Below, piece after piece: positions 17,746 to 25,977 of a stretch of DNA of 64,000 bases. The stretch lies in the NCBI RefSeq assembly GCF_014641555.1, contig NZ_BMHY01000002.1, forward strand, positions 484,051 to 548,050, in the 5' to 3' direction. This DNA is from Paenibacillus radicis (ex Gao et al. 2016). Lineage in GTDB: Bacteria; Bacillota; Bacilli; Paenibacillales; Paenibacillaceae. The notes beneath the pieces were generated by a model. The model was given only the letters and a program-made list of their open reading frames with translations, was not told where the DNA came from and did not search any database. Every line of letters starts with the position of its first letter. The first letter of the stretch is position 1. The position numbers were made by a program, and so were the translations under genes.

Positions 17746-19245
17746 CTACATCATCCGCCAAACAGCGTCCGATAGACGTAATTGCTGACGAAGCGCAGGA
17801 GCTGCCGTATTTTGATCGATGACGACAATCTCTATCCCCATCCATTCTGCAAAATCGGCGAGCTGCTCCGTCGTAACCGAGTAGGAAAAGACAGTGTGAT
17901 GTGCGCCTCCTGCCAAAATCCATGATTCAATTCCATCCTTCATACTAGGCTGGACCTTCCATAATACGCGGGCAACAGGCAGATGGGGCATGGCTTGTCC
18001 AGCTTTAGGCGAGACGGCCTCGACTTCATTGACGAGCAGCCGGAAACGGTTGCCCAGATCGATAATCGAAGCATTTATCGCGCTGCCGGCCCGGCCATTG
18101 AATACGAGTCTAGCCGGATCAGCTTTGTCTCCAATTCCGAGCGGATGCACCTGTATGGCAGGCTTGCCGGCTTCAACGTCTGCGATGGTAGGACAGATCT
18201 CCAGCATATGCGCCCCCAATACGAGCTCATTGTCCGGATCAAGATGGTAGGTGTAGTCCTCCATAAAAGACGTACCGGCGTTGCCGGACATGATTTTCAT
18301 CATGCGCAGCAGCGCTGCTGTTTTCCAATCGCCTTCGCCGCCGAAGCCATAGCCTTGTGCCATCAGACGCTGAACGGCTAGCCCGGGAAGCTGCTGCATC
18401 CCATGCAAATCCTCGAACGTCGTCGTAAACGCGCCATAGCCGCCTTCCTCCAGAAAAGCCTTCAGCCCCAGTTCGATCCTCGCCTGGTACCGAATCGATT
18501 CGCGAACTGCTTCATCGGCCAGCGATGGAATTTCATATAGCTGCTCGTAGACAACCATCAGTGTATCGACTTCCTCGTCCGCTATCCGTTCCATCCGCTC
18601 AACGAGATCGCCGATGCCGTAGCCATCCACCGTCCAGCCCAGCTTGATCAATGCTTCGACCTTATCGCCTTCCGTAACGGCTACCCCTCGCATATTGTCG
18701 CCGAATCGGGCTACTTTGAGGCTGCGGCATTCGAGGCAGGCTATAGCCGTTGCCATCCAATCGCTAATCCGGCTGCGCACCTCCGGGCTTTGCCAATGGC
18801 CGAAAACAACCTTACGGGGCAGTCTGAGCCGTGTGTTCACAAATCCAAATTCGCGGTCGCCATGCGCAGCTTGATTTAAGTTCATAAAATCCATATTGAT
18901 CGATTGCCAAGGGATATCCCGGTTGAACTGAGTGGCCAGATGGAGGAGCGGCTTTTGCAGCCGGGTCAGGCCTCCAATCCACATTTTGGCCGGGGAGAAG
19001 GTGTGCATCCATGCAATAATGCCGGCGCATCGTTCATCTGTATTCGCTTCCGCCATGACGCGGGTGATTTCATCTGGCGTCGTCACGACGGGTTTGAACA
19101 CGATTTCGAAAGGAATAGAAGAGTCCTCATTCATACCCGCTGCGATCGCGGTAGAATGTGCGTTGACCTGTTCCAATGTTTCTGGACCGTATAAGTGCTG
19201 GCTTCCGGTTACAAACCAGAATTGATAGGCTCTAGTCGTCGGCAT
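17746..19245 (-). CDS. araA: L-arabinose isomerase
   Basis: Converts L-arabinose to L-ribulose. The 499-residue length is standard for AraA. Recognisable blocks include [14 protein letters not shown] at the start, [12 protein letters not shown] near residue 90, and the metal and active-site region [13 protein letters not shown] and SFMEDYTYH around 300-335. The start at 19245 lies 7 bases after AAAGAGG; an in-frame ATG at 19266 would include the ribosome site inside the gene. It is last in the leftward araD-araB-araA operon, 26 bases after araB. Confidence 0.97.
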   Translation of the reverse strand: MPTTRAYQFWFVTGSQHLYGPETLEQVNAHSTAIAAGMNEDSSIPFEIVFKPVVTTPDEITRVMAEANTDERCAGIIAWMHTFSPAKMWIGGLTRLQKPLLHLATQFNRDIPWQSINMDFMNLNQAAHGDREFGFVNTRLRLPRKVVFGHWQSPEVRSRISDWMATAIACLECRSLKVARFGDNMRGVAVTEGDKVEALIKLGWTVDGYGIGDLVERMERIADEEVDTLMVVYEQLYEIPSLADEAVRESIRYQARIELGLKAFLEEGGYGAFTTTFEDLHGMQQLPGLAVQRLMAQGYGFGGEGDWKTAALLRMMKIMSGNAGTSFMEDYTYHLDPDNELVLGAHMLEICPTIADVEAGKPAIQVHPLGIGDKADPARLVFNGRAGSAINASIIDLGNRFRLLVNEVEAVSPKAGQAMPHLPVARVLWKVQPSMKDGIESWILAGGAHHTVFSYSVTTEQLADFAEWMGIEIVVIDQNTAAPALRQQLRLSDAVWRMM

Positions 19246-19271
19246 ACCGATAACCTCTTTCCGCATCGGGC

Positions 19272-20939
19272 TTAGTAATGTTTTTTTAGATTTTTAAGCC
19301 GTTTCATCACATCATTGCCGCCGCGGCCAAAATAATCATGCAGCGTCACATACTCCTGATACAACTCCTCGTAGACGGCCGCATGTTCGGGATTTGGCCG
19401 TAATGCTTCTTCGCGTACCCGGGCCATATTTTCCGCGGCTTCAACAATAGTGGCGTAACCGCCAGCTTCAGGTCCCGCCGCTACCGCCGCGAACATGGCT
19501 GCTCCGACAGCTGGAGTGTGCTTGGAATCGGCGACTCTGATTTCCATATTGGTGACATCGGCATAAATTTGCATCAGCAGCCGGTTCTTCTGCGGCAGTC
19601 CGCCGCAGGCGTAGAGCGTGTCGACAGCTACGCCACTGGAACGGAAGGCGTCGACGATTTTGCGGGTGCCGTAAGCCGTAGACTCTAATAAAGCGCGATA
19701 GATTTCTTCAGGCTTCGTTAACAGGGTGCAGCCTAACAACAGCCCGGTCAGATCGGTGTCGACGAGAGTGGAACGGTTGCCGTTCCACCAATCCAAGGCG
19801 AGAAGCCCTGATTGGCCCGGCTGCTGGAGCGCCGCTTTCCCCTCTAACCATTCATGAACGCTCACACCAGCTTGCGCCGCTTCTTCCTTCACATAAGCGG
19901 GGACCGCTTCATCCACGTACCATTCGAAAATATCGCCAACAGCCGATTGACCCGCCTCATAGCCGTAAAAGCCCGGAATGATGCCGTCTTCTACGACGCC
20001 GCACATGCCTTCGACTTCTTTCTCCTCATCGCCGAGCAGCATATGGCAGATGGAAGTTCCCATTGCCATAACCAGCTTGCCTGGCGTAACGACGCCAACG
20101 GCAGGCACAGCAGCGTGAGCATCTACATTGCCGACAGCGACGGCGATACCTGGGCGGAGTCCCGTTAAAGCGGCTAGCTTTTCGTTCAACTCGCCAGCCT
20201 TTGTGCCAAGCGGGACGATGTCGCCTCTGAGCTTCGTATCGGCAAGCTTCTCAAGTCTTGGATCAAGCGAAGCGAGGAACGCCTCGCTCGGGTAGCCGTC
20301 CTGCTTATGCCAGATCGCTTTATAGCCGGCTGTGCAGCTATTCCGCGTTATTTGTCCGGTTAATTGAGAAATGACCCAGTCCGTTGCTTCGACAAATTGA
20401 TCCGCAGCTTCATAGATTTCAGGAGCTTCATTCAGTATTTGCCATATTTTCGCCAGCATCCATTCCGATGAGATTTTGCCACCGTAGCGGGCCAGCCATT
20501 TCTCACCGCGCTTCGCGGCCATTTCATTGATAAGATTGGCTTCGTCTTGGGCGGCATGATGCTTCCATAACTTAACCCAGCTGTGCGGGTTGTCCTGGTA
20601 GGCGGGCAATGTGCACAGCGGCTCGTGAAGTTCTGTAATCGGAAGCATCGTGCAAGCTGTAAAATCGATACCAATACCGATAACGTCCGCCGGATCGATG
20701 CCGGATTGCTTCATCACCTCGGGAATCGATGTCGTTAACACTTCGATATAGTCGAGGGGATGCTGCAGCGCCCAATCGGCTTCAAGCGCTTCACCGGAAT
20801 GGGGCAGACGCTCGTCGATGACATGATGGGCATACGGGGTTACATGATCCGCCACTTCATGACCGTTCGACAAGTCGACGAGAACCGCCCGTCCGGATTG
20901 GGTGCCGTAGTCGACGCCAATTGCATATTTTCGATTCAT
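19272..20939 (-). CDS. araB: Ribulokinase
   Basis: A 555-residue FGGY-family kinase that phosphorylates L-ribulose to L-ribulose 5-phosphate. The N-terminal ATPase motif is [17 protein letters not shown], the DFTACTMLP block typical of AraB lies near residue 90, and the C-terminal FGGY-type signature is in the [21 protein letters not shown] region (written here across residues 437-457). A GGAGGAATAAACG site precedes the ATG. Only 3 bases separate it from araD upstream, so the two are co-transcribed and probably coupled. Confidence 0.97.
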   Translation of the reverse strand: MNRKYAIGVDYGTQSGRAVLVDLSNGHEVADHVTPYAHHVIDERLPHSGEALEADWALQHPLDYIEVLTTSIPEVMKQSGIDPADVIGIGIDFTACTMLPITELHEPLCTLPAYQDNPHSWVKLWKHHAAQDEANLINEMAAKRGEKWLARYGGKISSEWMLAKIWQILNEAPEIYEAADQFVEATDWVISQLTGQITRNSCTAGYKAIWHKQDGYPSEAFLASLDPRLEKLADTKLRGDIVPLGTKAGELNEKLAALTGLRPGIAVAVGNVDAHAAVPAVGVVTPGKLVMAMGTSICHMLLGDEEKEVEGMCGVVEDGIIPGFYGYEAGQSAVGDIFEWYVDEAVPAYVKEEAAQAGVSVHEWLEGKAALQQPGQSGLLALDWWNGNRSTLVDTDLTGLLLGCTLLTKPEEIYRALLESTAYGTRKIVDAFRSSGVAVDTLYACGGLPQKNRLLMQIYADVTNMEIRVADSKHTPAVGAAMFAAVAAGPEAGGYATIVEAAENMARVREEALRPNPEHAAVYEELYQEYVTLHDYFGRGGNDVMKRLKNLKKHY

Positions 20940-20942
20940 CGT

Positions 20943-21650
20943 TTATTCCTCCTTAAGGGCAGCAGTCTGACCGTAGTAAGCGTTTGCACCATGTTTTCTC
21001 AGAAAATGACGGTCAAGCAGCGTCTGCTGCATAGCGGCTGTCTCTTGGTTGATGGCATGCGTGCGCGAAGCCATTTTGGCGACTTCCTCCAGCACGACGG
21101 CGTTATGAACCGCTTCATGCGCGTTTTTTCCCCAAGTAAAAGGGGCGTGGCTATGGACGAGAACGCCGGGAATTTGCAGCGGATTGCGGTCACGGAACGT
21201 CTCTACGATGACATGTCCGGTTTCTTTTTCATATTCGCCTTTAATTTCGGCTTCCGTCATCGCTCTAGTGCAAGGGACATCGCCGAAAAAATAATCCGCA
21301 TGCGTCGTACCGAGTGCCGGAATATCCTTGGCTGCCTGCGCCCAGCTTGTAGCCCAAGGGGAATGCGTATGGACGATGCCGCCGATCCCCGGAAAATGAC
21401 GATACAAAACCAAATGTGTAGCTGTATCCGATGACGGCCGGTATTGGCTGTCCACGACATTGCCTAATAGATCGACGACAACCATTTTATCCGCTGTCAG
21501 TTCTTCATAGGGAACGCCGCTTGGCTTAATAACGACGAGTCCTTGTTCACGGTCGATGCCGCTAACATTGCCCCAAGTAAAGGTGACGAGCCCATACTTC
21601 GGCAAATCCAAATTTGCTTGGAGTACGTCTTGTTTCAATTGTTGAAGCAC
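20943..21650 (-). CDS. araD: L-ribulose-5-phosphate 4-epimerase
   Basis: Converts L-ribulose 5-phosphate to D-xylulose 5-phosphate, which enters the pentose phosphate pathway. At 235 residues it matches AraD. Class II aldolase-type metal-site motifs are visible: GNVSGID near residue 30, [11 protein letters not shown] near residue 95 and [11 protein letters not shown] near 165. The start is a GTG at 21650, 8 bases after AGGAG; a further GTG at 21659 overlaps that site. It is first in the leftward araDBA operon and lies behind two AraR boxes. Confidence 0.95.
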   Translation of the reverse strand: MLQQLKQDVLQANLDLPKYGLVTFTWGNVSGIDREQGLVVIKPSGVPYEELTADKMVVVDLLGNVVDSQYRPSSDTATHLVLYRHFPGIGGIVHTHSPWATSWAQAAKDIPALGTTHADYFFGDVPCTRAMTEAEIKGEYEKETGHVIVETFRDRNPLQIPGVLVHSHAPFTWGKNAHEAVHNAVVLEEVAKMASRTHAINQETAAMQQTLLDRHFLRKHGANAYYGQTAALKEE

Positions 21651-21673
21651 GATTATCACTCCTCATGCTGTAT

Positions 21674-21721
21674 AAAGTAAGTACAAGTTTTTATTTTATT
21701 ATAAACATGTACGTACAAGTT
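21674..21721 (-). promoter_or_regulatory. AraR boxes and -10 element of the araDBA promoter
   Basis: Two copies close to the Bacillus AraR consensus ATTTGTACGTACAAAT are seen on the minus strand: AACTTGTACGTACATGTT (21721-21704) and a weaker AAACTTGTACTTACTTT (21690-21674). A perfect TATAAT reads leftward at 21703-21698, between the boxes. Bound AraR would therefore block the promoter; L-arabinose releases it. Both boxes lie between araD and araR. Confidence 0.82.
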
Positions 21722-21746
21722 GGCTATATTTTTTTTATGGGTGATG

Positions 21747-21814
21747 AAAAACGGCCTTGATGCTGCCTGTAAGCTGCTTATTCAGCAGAATGGCAATCAT
21801 CAAAGCCGTTTTGA
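21747..21814. terminator. Long stem-loop after araR, likely terminator
   Basis: AAAACGGCCTTGATG near 21749 pairs with CATCAAAGCCGTTTT near 21800, with a smaller internal stem (CTGCTTATTCAGCAG). A-rich and T-rich ends flank it, so it can act in both directions. It would stop araR transcripts before the araDBA promoter. Confidence 0.75.
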
Positions 21815-21827
21815 AGTGGAGCTTGGG

Positions 21828-22919
21828 TTAAACTGGTGAATCAACAGCGGCTGTGGAGCTTCGAATAATCAGTTCGGGCTGGAAGACGAAATCCTCCGCT
21901 TTTGATCTTTTCTCGATTAGGTCAAGCAACAGCTCGGCTGCTTTCTCTCCTAGCTCCGCCTTAGGGTGGGACACGGTCGTTAAGCCCATCGCAGACGCGA
22001 TCGGGGAGTCGTCGAAACCGACTACGGAAATATGCTCCGGCATCTTCAGATGCAATGGCTTGAGTGTCTCTTGCAGCTTCATTGCGAGCTCGTCATTGTA
22101 GCAGACCAGTGCGGTTGGACGCTCGGCGGTATCAACCTCCAGCAGCCGGTTTGCAGCAGCAGGAACACGAGTATGAAGCTCTTCCGTCACATAGTGGACG
22201 AGCCATTCCGGATTGACCGCAATGCGGTATTGCTGATGGGCGCGAATGAAGCCCTTCAACCGGTTAACCCCCTGCAGGTCATCGGTTTTGAAAAAACCGG
22301 CAATACGCTGGTGGCCCAGCTTGATCAAATGCTCCGCCGCGAGAAATCCGCCCAGCTCGTCATCCACTTTTACGACCGGACAATGAATTTCAGAGTAACG
22401 CTCATTGATCATCACGTAAGGGATGTTCAGGTTCGAGAGGGTCAAATAGAAATTGAGATTCAAATTAGTCTGGGCGCTTTTCGTAGGCTCGATAATGAGT
22501 CCGCTTAACGGCTGCTGGATGAGCAGGCTTAAGCTTTCCTGTTCCCGTTCTTTATCGTTATCTGTGCTGGACAGCAGCAACTGATAGCCCCGTTCCCGGA
22601 GCTTGCTTTCCGCGCCGCGGACGATATGCGGGAAAATATAGCCCGAAATATATGTTGTCAGCATGCCGACAGCCCGAATGGACTTATCCTCGGGGGATGA
22701 CGGATGCGCTACGAATGTTCCTTTTCCTTGGATACGGTACAGCACGCCTTCCGTCTCCAATTCGCCCAGCGCTTGCCTTACCGTCTGACGGCTCATCTGG
22801 AACAATTGGGTGATCTCATGCTCGGACGGCATTTGCTCATCGGGACGAAGTTTGCCCGTCTGCACCCATTGAAGCAATTCCTTTTTCAACTGCACATATT
22901 TCGGCAATCGCTTAGTCAT
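21828..22919 (-). CDS. araR: AraR-type arabinose repressor (GntR head, LacI-type sensor)
   Basis: A 363-residue chimeric repressor. Residues 1-70 form a GntR winged helix (PSEHEITQLFQMSRQTVRQAL, then GVLYRIQGKGTFV). Residues about 80-350 form a LacI/PurR periplasmic-binding-like effector domain with VGMLTTYISGYIFP and the C-terminal VVGFDDSPIASAMGLTTV block. This is the AraR architecture of Bacillus subtilis, where L-arabinose lifts repression. It lies just upstream of araDBA in the same direction but is separated by a hairpin and by AraR boxes. Autoregulation is likely but no box was found before its own start. Confidence 0.93.
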   Translation of the reverse strand: MTKRLPKYVQLKKELLQWVQTGKLRPDEQMPSEHEITQLFQMSRQTVRQALGELETEGVLYRIQGKGTFVAHPSSPEDKSIRAVGMLTTYISGYIFPHIVRGAESKLRERGYQLLLSSTDNDKEREQESLSLLIQQPLSGLIIEPTKSAQTNLNLNFYLTLSNLNIPYVMINERYSEIHCPVVKVDDELGGFLAAEHLIKLGHQRIAGFFKTDDLQGVNRLKGFIRAHQQYRIAVNPEWLVHYVTEELHTRVPAAANRLLEVDTAERPTALVCYNDELAMKLQETLKPLHLKMPEHISVVGFDDSPIASAMGLTTVSHPKAELGEKAAELLLDLIEKRSKAEDFVFQPELIIRSSTAAVDSPV

Positions 22920-23173
22920 CTTACACCCCGTACTCCTCTAGTCTTTCATTCATTATAGCAGTTTCGGTTGGCGCGGCAACCGGGCAAATCCAGATGTTGG
23001 CGCATGCGTGCGAAAAGAAGATATGGCTCGCGGCGGCAATTGGACAGATGGAATTAGTTCGAGTAAAAGAAGAGAGGGCCGAGCGGTAACTGCACAGCAC
23101 GCAGGTGGAAAGGAGATAAGAATTTGACAAGGAGGCTGCAGACTGTTGAAGCATATTCTGGCAGCGCCAGTCG

Positions 23174-23233
23174 GAAAGCGAACCTGAAAGCGAACTTGAA
23201 AACGAACCTGAAAGCGAACTTGAAAGCGAAACC
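23174..23233. repeat. 12-bp tandem repeat, five units of GAAAGCGAACYT
   Basis: Units start at 23174, 23186, 23198, 23210 and 23222 with exact 12-base period. C/T alternates at one position and one unit has an A for G change. The length keeps any reading frame open, but no supported gene covers it, so it is treated as a noncoding minisatellite. Confidence 0.85.
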
Positions 23234-23291
23234 CATCCTGAAAGTGATGGCCACCCCCGTCTACATGGCTCCCTCGTGCTATATAAAAAAA

Positions 23292-23478
23292 CAAAATGCA
23301 AAAGTGCAGTTTGAGGAGGCTCAAAAGCTCCAAAATCGCGTTCAAAATGTAAAAGTACATTTGAAATCGCATGATCTCTCTCTATACAGGCTTTTTAGGC
23401 GAATCAAACTGCACCTTTGCATTTTGATGCAAAAAATCGACTAAAAAGTGGATAACAAAATGCAGTTTTACATTTTGA
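23292..23478. repeat. 187-bp dispersed repeat element, copy B
   Basis: Same length and module order as the element at 15253-15439: CAAAATGCAAAAGTGCAG near 23292, TCAAAATGTAAAAGTACA near 23341, then mirrored modules CTGCACCTTTGCATTTTG near 23409 and CAGTTTTACATTTTGA ending at 23478. The centre differs and lacks the long perfect stem of copy A. Noncoding. Confidence 0.85.
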
Positions 23479-23527
23479 TGCTATGCGGTATGAGTGGATG
23501 ATAGCTAAAACATCCGATGTGGGCAGG

Positions 23528-23861
23528 GATAAGACCCCGAAAGGGTCTTATCTCTTGAAAAAAGCACCGGGGAGGGCGTGATAAGACCCTGTCAGGGTCT
23601 TAAAGCCGCCCACCGTGCAGAAAATTACCCGCTGGACATGCTCCAGAGAAGAGATAAGACCCCGAAAGGGTCTTATCCCTCGAAAAAAGCACCGGGGAGG
23701 GCGTGATAAGACCCTGTCAGGGTCTTAAAGCCGTCCACCGTGTAGAAAAAAGCTGGCTAGATAAGCTCCAGAGAATAGATAAGACCCTGAGAGGGTCTTA
23801 TCCCTCGAAAAAGCACCGGGGAGGGCGTGATAAGACCCTGCCAGGGTTTTAAAGCCGTCAC
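23528..23861. repeat. 125-bp tandem array, three units, six hairpins
   Basis: Units start at 23528, 23653 and 23778, exact period 125. Each opens with a stem GATAAGACCC-CGAA-GGGTCTTATC or variant and carries a second stem (GATAAGACCC-TGTC-GGGTCTTA) about 56 bases on. The third unit is incomplete. Where bases differ between units (CGAA versus TGAGA loops, C to T in arms) the stems persist. Each hairpin resembles a terminator stem but lacks a T-run. No gene; function unknown. Confidence 0.9.
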
Positions 23862-23902
23862 TAAGTTTCTCGAAGACCTAGCCTACTCGCCTGCCATTCC
23901 GG

Positions 23903-24400
23903 CTAACGCACGAAATCCAAGCTCCTACTGTCGCTATGTCTAACCACCTTGTCGCCATACCGCTGGAGCTTAGCCTCGAAGCTTGCCCGGTTTGCTTCAA
24001 AATCCGCAGTCCACTTGTACATCATTCGCAGCATGGTGAGGTCAGGTGTGTAATGACAGGCTTCAATGCCGAGCTTCTGCTTCACAAATCTTACGAAAAT
24101 GCGAATGCGGCGCTTCCATAAGGGGGGATCTAGAAAGATGATCGTATCGGCCATCTCCAATAAACATTGATACGACTCGCGATCCGTTCCTTCGAAAATC
24201 CAACATCCATTTGCGTTCCGGTCAATCTCCTTAATAACTGCCACTTGCTCATCCGCCGTCCGTTTATGTCGCCCGTCTGCTGTCTGATGATGAACGATGC
24301 TGTCGAGCTCATACCAGGGGGTGTTCAACGTATCGGATAACCGTCTAGCCAATGTCGTCTTGCCGCTGGCGACGATTCCGATGATTAGAATTTTCTTCAT
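23903..24400 (-). CDS. Small P-loop nucleotide kinase (FlaR / topology-modulation type)
   Basis: A 165-residue protein with an N-terminal Walker A motif GIVASGKTTLARRL (residues 8-21), followed by YELDSIVHH and, near residue 90, a hydrophobic IIFLDPPLWKRRIRIFVR block containing the lid arginines. This matches the adenylate-kinase-like family often annotated as DNA topology modulation protein FlaR; the true substrate is not established. It is a single gene flanked by the hairpin array and a 357-base spacer. The start ATG follows AAGGAGAGTCC. Confidence 0.82.
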   Translation of the reverse strand: MKKILIIGIVASGKTTLARRLSDTLNTPWYELDSIVHHQTADGRHKRTADEQVAVIKEIDRNANGCWIFEGTDRESYQCLLEMADTIIFLDPPLWKRRIRIFVRFVKQKLGIEACHYTPDLTMLRMMYKWTADFEANRASFEAKLQRYGDKVVRHSDSRSLDFVR

Positions 24401-24735
24401 GGACTCTCCTTCGCATGCTGCTCAATAATTTCGAATGGATAATAGATATCCAAATATGGCGTCGCATGCCCGCAGATGAAAGAACTCTCGCTGTGTTTAC
24501 CTCTATAGCAGCACACTGTATATATTTGTTTCCTCTACTTATGAGGCTATCAAATGATAGGCCTCTTCACAATATTATTAGAGCCTAATCCTTCACTTTC
24601 AATGTCCAAAATCCATGCACAACAGCACAGCACCTCACCATAAATAACGTCTGAAAACTTTTTTAGTGATGCGACATTTTATGTCGTACCACCTCTTCTA
24701 TAATGGGGACTGTAAGACAACGCAAGGTGAAAACG
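24401..24735. other. Intergenic region with inverted repeats, no gene
   Basis: Mostly AT-rich. An inverted repeat TATCA-AA-TGATA with flanking GAGGC/GCCTC lies at 24543-24565. Near the right end there is a promoter with an adjoining palindrome, listed separately. Nothing else is recognised. Confidence 0.4.
24672..24704 (+). promoter_or_regulatory. Palindromic operator and -10 box before the zinc-ribbon gene
   Basis: CGACAT-TTT-ATGTCG (24672-24686) is a perfect 6-bp-arm palindrome occupying the -35 region of a promoter whose -10 is TATAAT (24699-24704). No good -35 hexamer is visible, so activator or repressor control is likely. The WYL regulator encoded 0.36 kb downstream is one candidate binder, but this is inference. 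Confidence 0.55.
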
Positions 24736-24765
24736 ATGAACAAAGGAGCATTAGAGAATGTCTAA
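24736..24765 (+). CDS. Putative 9-residue leader peptide overlapping the zinc-ribbon start
   Basis: ATG at 24736 lies 6 bases after AAGGTG and encodes MNKGALENV before a TAA at 24763, which is 3 bases inside the next gene (ATG 24758). Termination and restart at this overlap could couple translation. It may be chance, since only nine codons are involved. Confidence 0.3.
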   Translation: MNKGALENV

Positions 24766-24949
24766 AACAAAAAGGGGACGGGTATTGTGGAATCTGCCTT
24801 CGCGGGGGCGGGGCACTTGCCCGGTTTGCAATATGACACGAATCAAACTGCTGTATTCCCGTTCGAAAACAGACGGAACCGTTCTAAAAGTGTGTAAAAG
24901 ATGCCAAGGTGCGGTTCAAAGCAGAATCGACGCCGTTACGGGATCATAG
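24758..24949 (+). CDS. Small zinc-ribbon protein, function unknown
   Basis: A 63-residue basic protein with two Cys pairs, CPVC near residue 22 and CKRC near residue 46, the spacing of a compact zinc ribbon. The surroundings are rich in Lys and Arg (KTKRGRVLWNLPSRGRG), which would suit RNA or DNA binding. It has its own promoter with a palindrome, an AAAGGAG ribosome site 9 bases before ATG, and its own terminator, so it is a stand-alone transcription unit. No named family is recognised. The size, Cys spacing and flanking signals make a real gene likely. Confidence 0.75.
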   Translation: MSKTKRGRVLWNLPSRGRGTCPVCNMTRIKLLYSRSKTDGTVLKVCKRCQGAVQSRIDAVTGS

Positions 24950-24962
24950 TCCGAGCGTACGT

Positions 24963-24990
24963 AAAATCCGTTCCGAGGAACGGATTTTTT
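24963..24990 (+). terminator. Terminator of the zinc-ribbon gene
   Basis: AAAATCCGTTCC (24963-24974) and GGAACGGATTTT (24977-24988) form a stem with a 2-base centre followed by further Ts. It begins 14 bases after the stop codon. Confidence 0.9.
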
Positions 24991-25065
24991 AATGGGGAGG
25001 TTGCATATTTTTCCATTCAGATGGTGTAATAAGGAAAAGTACTATTTTTCCGGAGGGGAATGCAT

Positions 25066-25977
25066 TTGAGCAATATGCACCGGATCCAGTGGTTCGATCA
25101 GCAAATAAGGGAAAGCCGCTATCCGAACAGCAGCCAGCTTGCGGAGAAGTTTGAAATATCGAAGCGTCAGGCGCAGCGCGATATTGAATATATGAACATT
25201 ACGCTGAGGGCTCCGCTCGCTTATATCGCCAAGCATCGGGGCTATATGTACGAGGAACAGACGTATATTCTCCCTCATCTCTACATGACGGAGGACGAGA
25301 AGCGAATATTACAGTTCCTTATTCACCGTTACCGGCAATACGATTACGACAATGCGGATGCGGCGAATCGAGTCGCTTATTTGCTGGAACGCTTTACGGA
25401 TGCGGAGGACGATTCCAGCCACAACAGGCTGCCTGTATTTGAATTCAATCCGAAGCTGATGCAGACCGTTCTGCTCCTATCGGATGCGATGAAGACAGAG
25501 CGGGCAGTTGATATCCTATATGAGGGTGAGCGGCTGCACATTTTCCCGGTCAAATTCGAATCCCGCTACAACATCGATTACATCGTCTCCTATTGCGAAC
25601 AGAATCAGAAGCAGCGGATGCTCCGCCTCGGCGCCATTGAACAAATCGAGATCGCCGAGCAGTCCAAACGCAATAACGGAGTCATGCCGGTAAAAGCCTA
25701 TCCCATTGATGAACCTTGGCGGCCCATCCAGCAGCCATTCACGGCGAAAATACAGCTAATGCAGCAGCCCGGCCCATCCTGGGGCGGCTTCACAGCAAGA
25801 CCTGCTGCAAATTCGTCCGATCTATACGAAATCGAATTTTATGATACGGAGGCCTTCCTCCGGCATTTAATGACAAGCTCTTGGAGTGCGCTGCTCGCTC
25901 CGAAATGGCTTCGGGAAAAGCTGCATGCGAGATGCGGCAGCATAATGAATCGATTAAACGGGGAGGAAGACGAATGA
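25066..25977 (+). CDS. WYL-domain transcriptional regulator (YafY/DeoR-like)
   Basis: About 303 residues. An N-terminal HTH_11-type helix-turn-helix (HRIQWFDQQIRE, then NSSQLAEKFEISKRQAQRDI) is followed by a central WYL-type sensor (about 130-210) and a C-terminal extension with WLREKLHARC. WYL proteins respond to small ligands or nucleic-acid signals and often control stress or defence genes. The start is probably the TTG at 25066, 9 bases after GGAGG; an ATG at 25060 is only 3 bases from it. Its TGA overlaps the ATG of the next gene (ATGA at 25974), so regulator and first target are translationally coupled. Confidence 0.85.
   Translation: MSNMHRIQWFDQQIRESRYPNSSQLAEKFEISKRQAQRDIEYMNITLRAPLAYIAKHRGYMYEEQTYILPHLYMTEDEKRILQFLIHRYRQYDYDNADAANRVAYLLERFTDAEDDSSHNRLPVFEFNPKLMQTVLLLSDAMKTERAVDILYEGERLHIFPVKFESRYNIDYIVSYCEQNQKQRMLRLGAIEQIEIAEQSKRNNGVMPVKAYPIDEPWRPIQQPFTAKIQLMQQPGPSWGGFTARPAANSSDLYEIEFYDTEAFLRHLMTSSWSALLAPKWLREKLHARCGSIMNRLNGEEDE

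Noticed and set aside
22953..23444. Small proteins with NLKA or FKFAFRF repeats
   Set aside because: These are translations of the 12-bp minisatellite; no start signal or family supports a gene.
23528..23861. CRISPR array
   Set aside because: The 125-bp units are repeated almost whole; there are no unique spacers of constant length between short repeats and no cas genes.
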